DNA from: Tetrahymena thermophila SB210
Taxonomy: Eukaryota > Ciliophora > Oligohymenophorea > Hymenostomatida > Tetrahymenidae
Direction: 5' to 3'
Length of the DNA stretch: 64,000 bases
NCBI RefSeq assembly: GCF_000189635.1
Contig: NW_002476481.1
Location: forward strand, 1,116,001-1,180,000
The notes below the pieces were generated by a model that had not been told where the DNA came from, did no database searches, and saw nothing but the letters and a program-made list of their open reading frames with translations. Made by a program: the position numbers and the translations under genes. Below are positions 1 to 13,250 of this stretch, in pieces (within the stretch, counting starts at the first letter, position 1; every line of letters starts with the position of its first letter).

Positions 1-243
1 CAAATTGAATATTTATAAAAGAAAATTATTAATTTAAAAAATAAAAAATAAGATATTCTAATTGCTTGCTTAATTTTTTATTTTAGAATTTTAAATTAAA
101 AATAAAATAATAATTTGACCTTTTAGAATATTTTAACAATATTTATTAAGATAGAGCTAAGGACAACTAATTTTTTATTAATTAATTAATTAAAAAGCAA
201 TTTATAGTTTTAAAAATAAAAAAAACTATTAATCTAACTCACT
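1..243. other. 5' flank of the first gene
   Basis: This is AT-rich spacer with a short ATTA repeat near 178-192. No coding signal is visible. It presumably holds the promoter and 5' UTR of the gene that starts at 244. Confidence 0.5.
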
Positions 244-1875
244 ATGAGTCAAAAAAAATTCGACCTTGAATCATATCAAAATATTTCTAAAACATTTTCT
301 GATTACTATTAGACCAAAGATAAATTTAAGTAGTTAAATGAAAATAATTTCAATGTAAATTTGAAGATAAAAATAAATAGTGAAGAACTGGGACTAGCAA
401 TTGATTTTTTTATTATTCAATAACTCTCTATGAATTTGGCAATTACTGCTAATGAATAGGAGAATAAAAAAAATTGTTAAGTTGCTATTGATCTGAGTAC
501 TCTTAATATAGAGATGAAAAATGTAAAAGGATACTTTAACTTATTTTCAGGCAGTGAATACATAAGCACTTGCAGCTTATTTGACTTAAATGAAATGTGT
601 AAGATTGCAGATTATTACTAGTCTTTTATTATTAGATAATACATTCAATCTTTTTAAAATAACTATGAATTTAAACATTTTTATGATTAGTATAAATCAG
701 CATTATAAAATAAAAATCCTAATGTTAAATTATTTTACTAGGAAGCAATTTTATAACATAAAAAAGAAAAGCGTAGTTTATTTATTGATCTCCACTACAC
801 CTTAAGCTTAGAGTAAATAGATTAAATCTTACTACTGGATCCTGAAATTTAGAAAAGTAAGGATTATGTTTCTTTCTATGCTAATCAAATTAAAACTATA
901 CAAGACTAAAAAACCATTGAGAACTGGGTTAGGGTATATAGCCGATCACCAGAATAAAATGCTGACATTTTAATTTAAACAGTTTTTGATTAATTAAGCA
1001 ATAAAAATGTATTTAAACCTTTCCTTAGTGCACTTGAATAAGTCAGAAATAATCCTTTAATAGATAATGATTTTTACTGCTATTTGAATGTTAATAATAA
1101 ATGGATAGAGTAAATAAAAAAATTTAATAAAATAGAGTCCTTTAGTATATTTTTAGATGAGCTTAAAAATATGAAGCCTGATTAAAAATTAGTCATATAA
1201 TAAACAAAGTTACAAAATATTAACAATTTGAATTTTTTTAAGAACCCTCTTGCAATTGCAGAGGAAAAGGGATTCTAGCTTTTGGCAAAATTGCATGGAA
1301 ATGATTTAGAATATAATTCCAGTTTTTGGAAAGACCAAAACCTATTAAATGAGAATGTCTAAGATATTTATCAATAATAGTCAGCAAAATACCCTGCTTT
1401 TAACTTTTAAAAAATCAAGCAATTATGTATTATTGATTTATCAGGTAGGTACACTGTTTTAGAACTTGAGTACAATGAGAATCTAACATTACCTGAAATA
1501 TTTACTTAAGATAAGCAAATAAATTGTAAAGTGTTAGAGGGATGTTAAACTCCTTTAGAGTTGATTATTGGTTATGCTTAAACATCTGTGTCTTATGAGC
1601 CTTATTGGAGAATAAATTCTTACAGTGCTTCGTATAATTTTAAGTTTAGAATAGGAGGAAGTTATCATCATCTTCATAGTTAATAAGGTGAAGATATAAA
1701 TAAAAAACCAACTTCTATGGAAATGGCAGGTCTAGGTTTGAGCGATTAAACATGGCAGCCTTATACTCATGCTAAAAAATCCTATGGTATTAGAGTAGCA
1801 GCTGATAGAATTGAAACTCCTGATGGTAAAAACTAAGGTTAATTTTCAGGATTTTGCATTCTCTTAGGAAAGTGA
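244..1875 (+). CDS. Uncharacterised 543-residue protein
   Basis: This is a single-exon reading frame of 543 codons that is open only if TAA and TAG are read as Gln; it ends at TGA (1873-1875). I do not recognise the family. The protein is soluble in character, with no obvious signal peptide or membrane segment. Its middle part is rich in charged helices, and the C-terminal third (from about residue 395) turns to beta-rich sequence with several Tyr and Gly residues, which suggests a separate folded domain. The start was chosen as the first ATG in frame, just after a long AT stretch. Codon use matches the neighbouring genes. The gene is well separated from the next one downstream. Confidence 0.8.
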
Positions 1876-4800
1876 TTGTCAGATTAAAGTTAATTATTTA
1901 ATCATTCTTTATGTTTTATATTAAAATGTTAATGAATTTTACCTAAAAAGCATAGCTAAACATTTTTTTTAATATCAATAAAAAACATATTAATTTTTTA
2001 CTTTTCTATTCTATAATTGCTTTTTAATTGTTAATAAATTAAAACTATAATAGAGAAAGAAATAACTTTATTTTTTAATTCATCTTAATTTAATTTATTT
2101 AAAATTTAAGCAAAAAAATATTAATTGAAAGTTACTATTTTATTAATATCATTTTTTAAAAAATCTAATTTCAATACAACCTGTTTTAAAATACTATTAA
2201 TCTCATTAACTAAGCCCTTCTTTTATTAAGATATAATTTTACCAAAAATACAAGACGCAGAGGTACTGTAGAATAAGGTATATATAATTTTTGATCGAAT
2301 ATGTATGTTGCTAAACATTTTATGAAATTATTATGATGACAATTTTATCAGTGATGGATCAATGACCCACTGCATTAACATACATAAATTCTCTTAAAAG
2401 CTTTATTAACCTTTTTTGATTTTTTATACAAATTCCACCTTATTTCCTTGTTTCTCATACTGTGATATTTACTCAACTAAAATTAGGCGCGTAAAGTCCC
2501 ATTCGAAATAAGTTATTCATAAATTTAGGTGGTAAGAGTTTAGAACCCATCCTAGATTGATTATTAGTATAGAATTATGAACTTCAAATGTAGGTACTCT
2601 ATCAATTCCTTTTAATTTTTATTCAAGCTTTACCTTATTTCTATGTCTCACATACTGTGATATGCAGTAAACTTATTTTATTAAATTAAATACAAATTTA
2701 GTCAATAAAATATCAATTTTAAAGTTTCATTTAGTCAAATTATTTTATGTCCGACTCATTGAATAAATTCGACTTATCCCTTAGTCATCAATCACTGTTT
2801 TTTAAATTCTAAAATTTTTAAAAAATTAAAAAGAAAATTTTAGAATTATTATTAATTATGTAAATGTCTATTTTTAATAAAATTAAAAAAAAAAATTGTA
2901 AACCTTAAATATGTTAATAAAGAAATATTTTTTATTTTAAAATAATTTATTTGATTTAAATTATGGAAATATTTTAATCATCTTTATTAGAACTTCACTA
3001 TAAATATTTTAATCTTACATACTTAAAAATTTAATAGAGCTTAACCATGGAAAATTGCAAGTGTTATTTGTTTTGGAGAAATTAATTTCCAACAATTAAT
3101 AAAAAATTATTAATTCCCATAAAGAAAATCATCAAATATATATTGATATTAATTATTTATAAATATTATACAGAAAACTTAACTTTTTTGGGCTTGTTTT
3201 AAAAATAGTAGTCTTATATAACCAATTTTATTTATTATAAATAAATTTTTCAAAAATATCTTGATAATTATAAAATATTGATTATAATAATCTATGATAT
3301 AAGATGAATTTGAGGAAATAGAAATTTTAATTAGAAAAAGCTAGAATCTCTTTCAGTAATTTACATAAAAGCAGTGAAAAAAAAGTCATTACCATAAATT
3401 TTATTTTTTTGAACTAATAAATAGTTATTTTTCTAAATGTAAGGATTATTTAAATGCATATAATTTTTAGTAGTTGGGCTAATATGTGAAATATCTTGAT
3501 TTCTTTTAATTTTATTGATTTATTCCTAAATTCTTTGAAATTTGTTTCGCAAATAAAGCATCAGTATAATTTGATTAATATATTATGCGTGTCCTTAAAA
3601 GAGAAATATACTTTATAAAAATTGAGTAAAAAAAATTAAAAATAAAGATAAGCTTAACAATTAAATATCTCCACATATCCAACTAGTTAATTATGCTCTA
3701 AATCAATAAAATTTAATATAAAATATTCATGTTAAGCTTTTGGAATACATCAAAAAGCAGTATTTACTTATTTAATTTAATTTTTTCATCAACTTATAAG
3801 CATAACAAATTATTGATGAAAGATAGATAGCTTTTCTTACAAATGTAAAAATTTATAAAAAATATTACTTTATTTTATTAAATTTTTCGACAATGGTTAA
3901 TTTTTAGGTTAATGTTATCTTTTATTTTCTATTTGCAGAATTTATTAATATTAGAAAATATCTGTCAATTAATTAATGAAATTTTCCTTTTTTAAATTAT
4001 TCAATGAAGATTTTGTTTATTAATAAAGAGAAATTACCTTTTTTATTCAAATTTCTAAAAGACTCTTAATAATATTAAATGTTTTGCTTTTTATCATAAT
4101 ATAGATTTCGTATATTATTTCATTTATTCAAATTATTTACTTCTTTTTTTTGTAATGAGAGCTCAGAAATAAAATTTAAAATATATTTAATTGAAATATA
4201 TTAAAAAAAGTATTACACTTGAAATAGTATTATATTCAATAAATGTATTAGAGACTTGGGCTTGCCTTAAACAGCTTAACATATTAAGTAAAAACTCTTG
4301 TTAAGCAAACTCATTTTCTTAAATTATTAGTGATAAAGATCGAATACAGCAAATGGAAAGAGGAGAATCTATTTAATTTTGAAGTATTTATTTTACTGAA
4401 TGTCAAAAATTGTACTATATAGTAAATAACTAGAATCTACTTTATATTTAAAACATCCTTAAGGAATACTTAATTTTATTTCAGGAATAGATGAACTACT
4501 TTTCATGAAGATTATAGTCTATATTTACAAATTAATGTATTTATTAGCTTTCTAATTCACGAAATTTCTTATTAATCAAAATAGAAATATACGTAATTAG
4601 AAAATAGAAGTGCATGTTAAATATATTCCATCATTTCCTTAACTTTATGTGTTGATAATATTAAAACAAATATTAACAATAATTAAAGCTAAGAAGAAAC
4701 AATTTTACTGTGATAACTTAATAATGCGTACTATGATTTAAAATATAGATCAAAGTGATGCAATTATTTGATTTTTTTGAAAATAATCCTCTTTAGATTG

Positions 4801-5173
4801 AGATTTTGAGAGATATTCATATGAAAATTGGTAATTAAAAGAAACAGCTTTTATTGGTATGGGGTGGTGAAGAGATGGGTATATATCCTAATTTGATGAA
4901 ATACAATTTTTATAATTAATTTATTTAATTAAAAAAAAAATAGCCAAACAATCCAATCAAAAAGCAATCCTTTATTAACTTATTTCAAATTCATATAAAG
5001 TAGAAGTATTTAGCTTTATAAAGAGGTACAGCAATCAATAAAAATACTTCTCATAACAAATTAACTCTAAATCTTGAAGAATTTATCTTTTTTAAATTAA
5101 ACCCATTTAAAAGCGCTTTTTTGTGATTAAAATCAATCAGTTTTCCTTTTTATACTGAAATTTTTATTAGAAA
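1876..5173. other. Long intergenic spacer
   Basis: About 3.3 kb without a convincing reading frame in the ciliate code. Most is strongly AT-rich. The part at about 2220-2670 is less AT-rich than its surroundings and holds a roughly 55-bp sequence twice (about 2411-2470 and 2608-2664, sharing an ACCTTATTTC...CATACTGTGATAT core). A second less AT-rich patch lies at 4250-4400. I could not assign either to an RNA gene. Confidence 0.5.
2411..2664. repeat. Two copies of a ~55-bp noncoding repeat
   Basis: Two similar stretches, about 2411-2470 and 2608-2664, share a core containing ACCTTATTTC followed by CATACTGTGATAT. They are about 195 bp apart in direct orientation and lie in a locally less AT-rich spacer. 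Their function is unknown; they could be a duplicated fragment or part of a noncoding transcript. Confidence 0.5.
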
Positions 5174-8100
5174 ATGCTTACCTAAGTTATGCAACAAGAA
5201 CTTACTTTGTTGACTAAGTAGCAAGTAAGCTTCAAAGATGACTAAAACCAGGATGTATCCAAAATGTAAAAAACTCTTTCGAAATAGTAAAATGATAATA
5301 GAAACTAATAAAAGAGTTCGATTCCGCTAATCTATCGCCAATATTAGTCTGCTAAAGATATAAGGAAAGAAGGAAATTTAGTGAATTTGTTGACAACTCA
5401 AGAAGATGACTATGAAAATTGTATGCTAAAAAAAGAAGAGAAGAAATCTCCTTACTCTCCTGGGTCTTCTGATGATGAACCTCCACAAAAGATCCAAAGA
5501 GATGAAGTGAGTGAAAAGAACGACGAATACTCTTAAAAGACAGATGTAAGAATACTTTGTCAAAACTTTTTCTAATAATATATTTTTACTATATGTAGAA
5601 TTGGCTCAGGGATTAGCTGAATAAGTCAATATAACTCTAAGAAATCAGTCAGAGAAAAGATATTTAAGGCTAACTTGAAGAAAAAGAAGAAGAGAAAAAC
5701 GATATTTAAAGCCAAGATAGCATTCAAAACATGTACTTCAAAGTAAGTTTTAATTTATTTTACATTTACAAAAATTCAGGATAGTAATAACTCTTTATAA
5801 AAAAGACTTAAAATAGTGAGATAGAGAAAATTGGATTCAAATCATAAAGTTAGAAAATTTACGAATTTATCATTGAAATTAATTTGTCTGATTATCTGGC
5901 TCAAAGCTAACTAACTCTAAGCGAGTTAAATTAAATTTATAATGACTTTTTAAATGTTAAGTTGAATGATGACAAAGCTACTAGTTGCAAGTTAATGATT
6001 ATACTAATTGAACTATACTCCAAGTCTTATAGAGTCAAAAAGGTTATATGCAGACATGGGGTTTCTGAATTTGTGATGGCTGGATACAATATTAAAACAA
6101 AAGCAGAAGTCGCTATTTTTGTACAACTTCCTTAGTTCAATGCCCAAAAAGGAAATTGCTTTGAAAAATTTAAATAAGAGCAAGAATAAGTCCTTTAAAA
6201 AATCATAAGCGAGCAGTTTAAGCTTGATCAGATTAACCATAACTATTACATCTTAAAAGTCTTTTAGTAATTCTTAATAGAGCCTGTTCTAGGTTTGGTT
6301 TAAATCACTGAGATATTTGAATGCGATTTAGAATCAGAAATTAAGTTGTAATAGAAAGATTTCACTAATTAGAATTTAATTAATATTTTCTTTTAGCTTA
6401 TCAATGCTCTAACAGAAATACATTCTAATGATATTACCCACCTATAACTAAATCCCAGAAATATTTTAAAAATGTAAAACGGATAATACAAACTATCAAA
6501 TTTTGGTAGATTTTCATTAATTTCATCAAATTAAAAAATCTCATAAGAGGAAATCAAGTTTTACTCTCCAGAATAAATGGAATGCATTAAAAATTAAACT
6601 TCTGTACTAAAAATGTAAGATAAATCTGATGTTTACAGCATGGGTCTCACATTAATGACTTTGTTTAATTTACCATAAGATAAATTTTCAATAAGCGATA
6701 TTAGGGAAGGTAAATTCTTAGAATAAAAAATTGATGATCCTGTTTAACTTTCTCTTATGATGTTTATCAAATATTATATGACTTGCAAGGATCCTAATAA
6801 TAGATTTAATTCTCTTAAATTAAGAGCGATTTTACTTAGCGAGTTTTCAAAGTAATAGATCAACAGAGAATAAGAATATCTTAGAATTGTTAAACTGATT
6901 TCGAGCTACAAAGCTTAAAATCTACACACTCATAAATACCTTTCATATTTATATTTTTTAACAGCTCAATTAAATAAAAATCCTGGAAATAATTTGATTT
7001 AGTCTATAAAAATAGCTCAGCTAAACACTAATTTTAACAATTCAGATTTTTTGTAAATTTAAAGTATGTATGCTCTTATTTTAAGTAGCGAACACAGATT
7101 TAAAGAATCTGATAAAATATTAACCAATTGCTTAAGTTAAAGAAAGCAATTATATAAAGACTAACTTCACTATGATATCTCTGATGCTATAAATAGTTTT
7201 GCAATTTCGTATACAACTTAAGAAGAATATAAACTGGCCCTCGAGTAGGATTTAAAAACATTAGAGTTGAGAGAAAGCTTATATGGCATGGAGCATCCTG
7301 AAATTATTAGGTCTTATCTTAATATCGCATCAACATATGAAAAGCTTGTCCAACACAAAAAAGCTTTGGAATATAAACTAAAAGCTTTGAATATGAGAGA
7401 ATAAATAAATACTGGAAATCACCCAGACTTAATTGAGATTTTTAATTCATTAGCATAAACATACGAAGTGCTAGGAGACAATAAAACAGCTTAACAATAT
7501 GATTTTAAGGCTGTTAAAATGAGAGAAGCTCTATAGAATGATGAACCCTCCAAACTTGCATAGTCTTATTGCAGAATTGCAGTTTCATATGAAAGACTTG
7601 GAGATGACAAAACATCCCTCGAATATAAACTCAAAGCCTTAAAAATTAGGGAGACTCTATTCTAAGGTAATCACCATGATCTTGCTTTTTCCTTAAACAG
7701 TGTAGCTATTTCATATGAAAGATTGGGAAACTACAAAGAAGCTCAAGATTATTTCTTAAGAGCTTTGAAAATGAGGGAAGCACTTTATCACGGTAAACAT
7801 CCTGACCTTGCAGAATCCTATAACAGTATTGCTGCTTTCTATTCGAGACAGGGAGATTATTCTAAAGCCTTAGACTATGAATTAAAATCACTTTACATTA
7901 GAGAAATCCTCTATTTAAAAAACCATCCAGACATAGCTGAGTCTTTAAACAATGTTGCTGTTGCCTATGAAAAATTAGGATTCGATGAGGTCGCCCAAGA
8001 ATATGATTTATAAGCCATGAAAATGAGAGAAGCTCTTTACAATCAAGATCACCCTGAACTTGCACAATCTTACAGTAATATGGGAGTCTGTTATGAGAGA

Positions 8101-8964
8101 TAGAGGAATTACTAAAAGGCTTTGGAGTATGAAAAAAAGGCTTTAAAAATGAGATCAAGACTATATGAGGGAGATCATCCTGATGTAGCTGAATCCTATA
8201 ATAATCTAGGAATTTGCTATGAAAGAATAGGAAGTGATAAGAAAGCTTTGGAACTTAAGATAAAATCTTTGCAAATGAGAGAAAGAATATACAAACAAGA
8301 GCATGCTGACGTAGCTGAATCATTAAACAGTGTTGCTATTTCTTATGGAAGAATAGGAGAAAATCAAAAAGCTTTAGAACATAAACTAAAGGCTCTAGAA
8401 ATTAGAAAAAAGATCTACTAAGACAATCATCCTGAAATCGCTGAATCTCTCAGTAGTATTGCAGTAACTTATGAAAAACTGGGTGATGAAGAAAAAGCTT
8501 ATGAATATGATTAAAAGGCTTTGGAGATGAGAATTAAAGTTTATCAAACAGAACAGCATCCTGAAGTAGCTGATTCATATTAAAATCTTGCTATTTATTA
8601 TAGCAGAAAAGGTGATCATCAAACATCGCTGGCCTATAAACTAAAATCTTTGACCATCAGAAAGTCTCTGTACAATGATGAGAAAAACTCTGATATTGCA
8701 AAGCAACTAAACAGCGTTGCAGTTACCTATTAAAAGCTAGGTAACAGAAAATTTGCTCTAGATTTCTTCTTAAAAGCTTTGAAAGTAAGAGAAGATCTGT
8801 TCTCTGGAAACCATCCTGACCTAGTCGAGTCATATAGTAATTTAGCAAATTTCTTTTAAGAAGAAGGCGACAGCATTAAATAGTAAGAATATGAGTAAAA
8901 ACTTAAATTGTTAAATATAAATTTACTAAGTTAAATCACTTAAGAATTGAACCTATGTCTATGA
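5174..8964 (+). CDS. Degenerate protein kinase fused to 14 kinesin-light-chain-type TPRs
   Basis: Three exons (5174-5545, 5599-5742, 5785-8964; introns 53 and 42 bp, both phase 0) give 1231 residues. Residues 1-200 are charged and Gln-rich. Residues about 230-500 show the order of a kinase domain, but the key residues are changed: the VAIK lysine is replaced (VAIF, ~281-284), the HRD motif reads HLQ (391-393) and DFG reads NFG (411-413). SPE of the activation segment (433-435) and a DVYSMG motif remain. Residues about 630-1215 hold 14 TPRs with an exact 42-residue period and a recurrent HPD.AES...Y..LG...KALEY...AL..RE pattern. The second intron uses the second AG of a close pair, because only that keeps the frame. 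The likely role is a pseudokinase scaffold; catalysis is doubtful. Confidence 0.85.
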
Positions 8965-11065
8965 ACACTAAAATGAAATCTATAATCACTAATTTATAAA
9001 AAATACTAAAAAACTCAATAACTAATTAATAACTAATTAAATGTTTATTTTACTATCAAATATAAAATAAGAATAACAATATGTTAAATTAGATTAAATT
9101 AAATTTATTTTATCTTTCATTTATTTATTGTAAATATTTTGCTTATAATTTAATAATCTTCTTTTTACCACTAAAACAAACAAATATCAACTAAAAAAAT
9201 TCAAAATAATCATATATAAATAAATAAATACATTCTTATTTTAGAAAGAAGATGATTTGATTATTAGTTTACTTACTTATATTTAATAGTAAAAAGAGTT
9301 AATAGTTAAATTATTTTATTTCAAAAATAAGCTTATAAAATCATTAAGATTAAGATATTTTATATATAGCTATGAACTACTTTAGATAAGATTTAATTTT
9401 TCAAATGCATCATTTAATATTTTGGATAAATATTTTTGTATAAATATTTATTAGAAGATATTAAATAAATCAAAATCAGAAATAGATAGAGTATTTTCTT
9501 TTTATTTATTACATTTGTATTAAGATAGAAAGTATGTAAATTATTGTATTTAGATTTCATTGGATATAATTTTTCATCAAAATTGTTTTTACCTAAATAA
9601 GTTCTAATTATTTTTTTTTTCAAATTTATTTAGAAAAAAATTCCTAAAAAAAAATATATTAAGATTGAGATGTTTTATATACAAAAATATGAGCTGTTTA
9701 TCTCAATATGTCAATAAAAAATCTATCATGGTGATTGATATTTAATATCTAACACATTTGACCTAAGAAGAATTTCTATATTTATAAATTGATTTATTTC
9801 TTTGATTATACTACATACTTCATATACTGCTAACATTAAATATTTATTAATATAAATACTATATAAATTATATTATTTAGGTACTATTCCAAATAAGTTT
9901 TAGTCAAGTAATTTTTTCTTAAATTTAGAACATTTTATTAATTCGAAAATATAATTATATAAATTTAAGTTAAGTTATTATAAAATATAGATTTCAAAAA
10001 TTTTATTCAACATTTACAAAGATTTTAGGATTTTTATATTAAAATAGAAATTTATACATAAGCAATATATATGTTTTCTTTATTTTAAATAAATATTGTT
10101 TTTAAGTATTTTTATTTTTAATTAAGTAGAATATTGAAAATAAATTAATTTTATTTTCTTGCTAGTTTTTGATAAATAAATGATAAATTTTGAAGTAGTT
10201 ATTAGTATATCATGTAAGATTAATAAACTTAATAATTGATATCTTTAGTAGATGCATATTTTATTCACAATTAATTAATAATTAATTTGCTCATATATAT
10301 AGATTTAAGTAGAAATCACCAAATTTTACAAAGAAATTTTGAATAGTGAAATAATTTGCTTTGTATATTTATTTATTTATTTATTATCAATTTGATTGAT
10401 ACAATTAAAAATACTAATTTTACCTAAAAACTTCTAATTAATTTAAATTCTGATAACTAATTAAGTCATAATAAAGTATTCCAAAAAGTAGCAGACAGAT
10501 AGTTTACAAAGACACTTAAAAACTAGGTTTCATTCAAAGATAAACTTAAGGAAAAGCCAAATATTAATAGTTTAAGCTTAGTTTTAGATTATTTACAACA
10601 TGGTAGAGTTTTATTTAGCTTAATTTAAACTTTTTGGTTTGCTGATTATGGTAGATAGATATATATCCCCTAAATGAGTCAAATATAAATTAATAGGAAG
10701 TGGTTTGTTCAAAATCAATCTAGATTTATTTCAGATTAGTGTTGATATAAGTCATATTAAAATATATATTGATTAGAAGAAATGTTTTACAATAAAATAA
10801 TGAGGAATACATTTCAAATAAAGATAAATTTTTATGTTATTAATACATGCATATAATAATTAATAAATGAATAAATTGGCAAATTTTTGATCTGCTAAGA
10901 TAATAAAAAGCATCCCAAAAACTAAATTTTACAATAAAGTATATCCTCAGCAAACTCTTTTAAATACTAACTTTCATTTGAAAATACTATTTAATTTTAC
11001 AAAATATTTTAATAAAATAGTAAAGCGAAATTTAAGAAGCTAATGTTATCAATTAGCCTACACAA
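8965..11065. other. Intergenic spacer
   Basis: About 2.1 kb of very AT-rich DNA between two plus-strand genes. A TTTA run lies at about 10366-10385. Two loosely similar stretches start near 9344 and 9659 (ATTAAGATT.AGAT.TTTTATATA), about 315 bp apart. No gene was seen. Confidence 0.5.
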
Positions 11066-13250
11066 ATGCAAGCAGTTCCCTAGTAATATATTTTTATTTC
11101 AGAAGCAAGTTTAATTAATAAAAAGCTATTTATTATTTAAATGAAAAAATAAATTCTTAAAATTTTTATCTAATAAAATAATTTCATATTTCTTTCATTA
11201 TTTTTGTTTGTTTTGTTTTGGTTTTTATAGACCTAATTAATTTATAAAGAAGCAAATACTATTCAATATTTTAACTCATTTAACAAAAAATGATTTTTTT
11301 ATATTAAGTACCTTTTATCATTTTATTAGACACTTGGTTACTTCTGATGAGCATGTTCTAGACCAAGAAGTGCATATTTTAGAAAATTGTAGAGAATGTT
11401 AGAAATTTCTTAGGGATTGTGCAGCATGCAAATAAGATCCAACTTTAGATGAATTGTTAAAAAAATATAGAACTTTAGGTGTTAGCGATGATTTCTTAAA
11501 GAATCTTTCACCTTCTCAAAGCCCAGAAGTTAAAATGAGTAAGTAAATGATTATAAAATCTCAAAAATTTTAATATTATTCTAATAAAAAATAGATAAGG
11601 TATTTATTTTTATAAAGACAAAATAAAGCAAATTAGCATCATTTTAATAACTTAAATAGGGAAATTATAATAATTACTCCTAACAAAGTCAGCAAAATTA
11701 ATAAAATAAAAACTATTCTCCAAAGAGACAATCTGCAGAGAAAAGGTATTCATAAAAATAAGTTTAAGAAATTCATGATCTTTTTTATTTTAAAAACTAT
11801 TTGAAAGTTGAAAATATAAAAATAAATCTATTGATAAGCCTCATTCATTTATATATGAAATTTAAAATATTAATATAAAATAGAACAGAATATCGTAGAT
11901 CCTCAAAGGCAAAAAAGAGTTCAAGGTAATCAACAAATATTTTTATATGAAATTAAGGAGTTAATTTTAATTACATAAAAAATAGATCTAATTCCTAAGA
12001 ATATAGAGGTTCTTCAAGAGGGTAAATACTAACACAGGTTTTCTTTTATCTAAATGTATATTATTTAAATAGAACTAAAAATTATCAATACCCAATCAGA
12101 GCTAATAATAGCAACAGCAATAACAACAATAGCAACAATAATGGAAACAATACTAATAATTATAACTAGTAAAACTCAACTCAAAGACCTTTGAAAAACG
12201 GTAACTTATTTAATTGAATTAGCTATTTAAAATAAAAAATAAAAATATTTGTTTGAATAGACAGAAGATCTCCTGAGTAAAACAGAGGAGGAAGCTATTA
12301 GCATTATTACCATAATAACTAGCACTAGAATAACAACTAATAAAATAACAGTTTGAGATAGTTTAACAATTACAATAATTAAAATTACTCTTATAATAAT
12401 GCTAATCCAAATTCTTTGAGAGAGCAGAGAGACTACAGAGATAAATCTCACTCTTATAACAGAAAAAAATCATAATCTCCAAAAAGAAGATCAGAAGAAG
12501 CAAATCAATATAAAGATTACAGCAAGTAAGTTTATTTTATCCTACAAATAACTCAAATAATAACCATAATATTTTGTTAGAAGTTTAAAATAAAATAGAG
12601 AAAGAGGTAGTAGCAGAGATCGCAGAGACAAAGAAAAAGAAAGTTATCTTGAAAAGAATCAAAAGAAATTCGATTCTAAAAAATAAATGCACTCAAACAA
12701 CAGGTCAAGAACAAGAACTAATTCAAGGTATTTTGTAGCGCTTATCAAATAAATTTAATTTAACATTATAAAAAATAGAGGAAATAGTATAAAAAAGAGT
12801 GAATACAAAAGATCAAATTCAAGAAACAAAGATAAGTAATAAAAAGATAATAAACGATATGGTAACTATAATACTAAAAGCAGAGAAAGTCAGAGATAAA
12901 GAGATATAAGCCATGACTCAAAATAGAGCCAAGAAAGAACTTTTGAGTAATTTAAATTCTATTTTGATTGTTTTGAGTTTTTTTAAATTAATTTGCATTT
13001 AAAAGCAAAATCAATCAAATTTTATAATTTTCATACTAAAAAAACAGAATTTTTATATATTGTAAAGTCATCTAATCAATTAAAATATTATAAGATTATG
13101 ATAGATTTTATATAAATTATTCATTTATATTAATTCTAAAAAAAATCATATAAAAATGACTTTAAGTTAGTTTAAAGAAAGTAAAATTTACATTAACTTA
13201 AATAAGCAATTTATTATTAAGAATAAAAAATTTTGATTAAAGAAACATGA
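11066..13250 (+). CDS. RS-rich protein with an N-terminal CxxC-x6-CxxC motif, nine exons
   Basis: Nine exons with matching phases (11066-11082, 11330-11538, 11637-11745, 11884-11925, 11986-12021, 12073-12200, 12261-12525, 12599-12727, 12779-13250) give 468 residues. The N-terminus carries two CxxC pairs six residues apart (NCREC...CAAC), suggesting a small metal-binding knuckle. The rest is a low-complexity domain with repeated SR, RS, SPKR, RRSP and RSRTR motifs mixed with Asn/Gln tracts, typical of nuclear splicing-related RS proteins; no RRM was found. Exons of 36 and 42 nt code only RS sequence. The 17-nt first exon is inferred from phase. The last ~100 residues are unusually AT-driven, so the 3' end may instead contain an unrecognised intron. 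Confidence 0.7.

Noticed and set aside
590-805. Plus-strand 71-codon standard-code ORF
   Set aside because: It lies in another frame inside the 244-1875 gene, whose long ciliate-code frame explains the region.
2325-2375. Possible C/D-box snoRNA (ATGATGA motif)
   Set aside because: A C-box-like ATGATGA is present, but I found no convincing D box with a terminal stem.
5306-5335. GTTCGATTCC sequence resembling a tRNA B box
   Set aside because: It is inside the first exon of the kinase/TPR gene, and no acceptor stem or A box is placed correctly around it.
6013-6240. Minus-strand ORF inside the TPR/kinase gene
   Set aside because: It is a shadow of the plus-strand coding frame, which carries recognisable kinase sequence.
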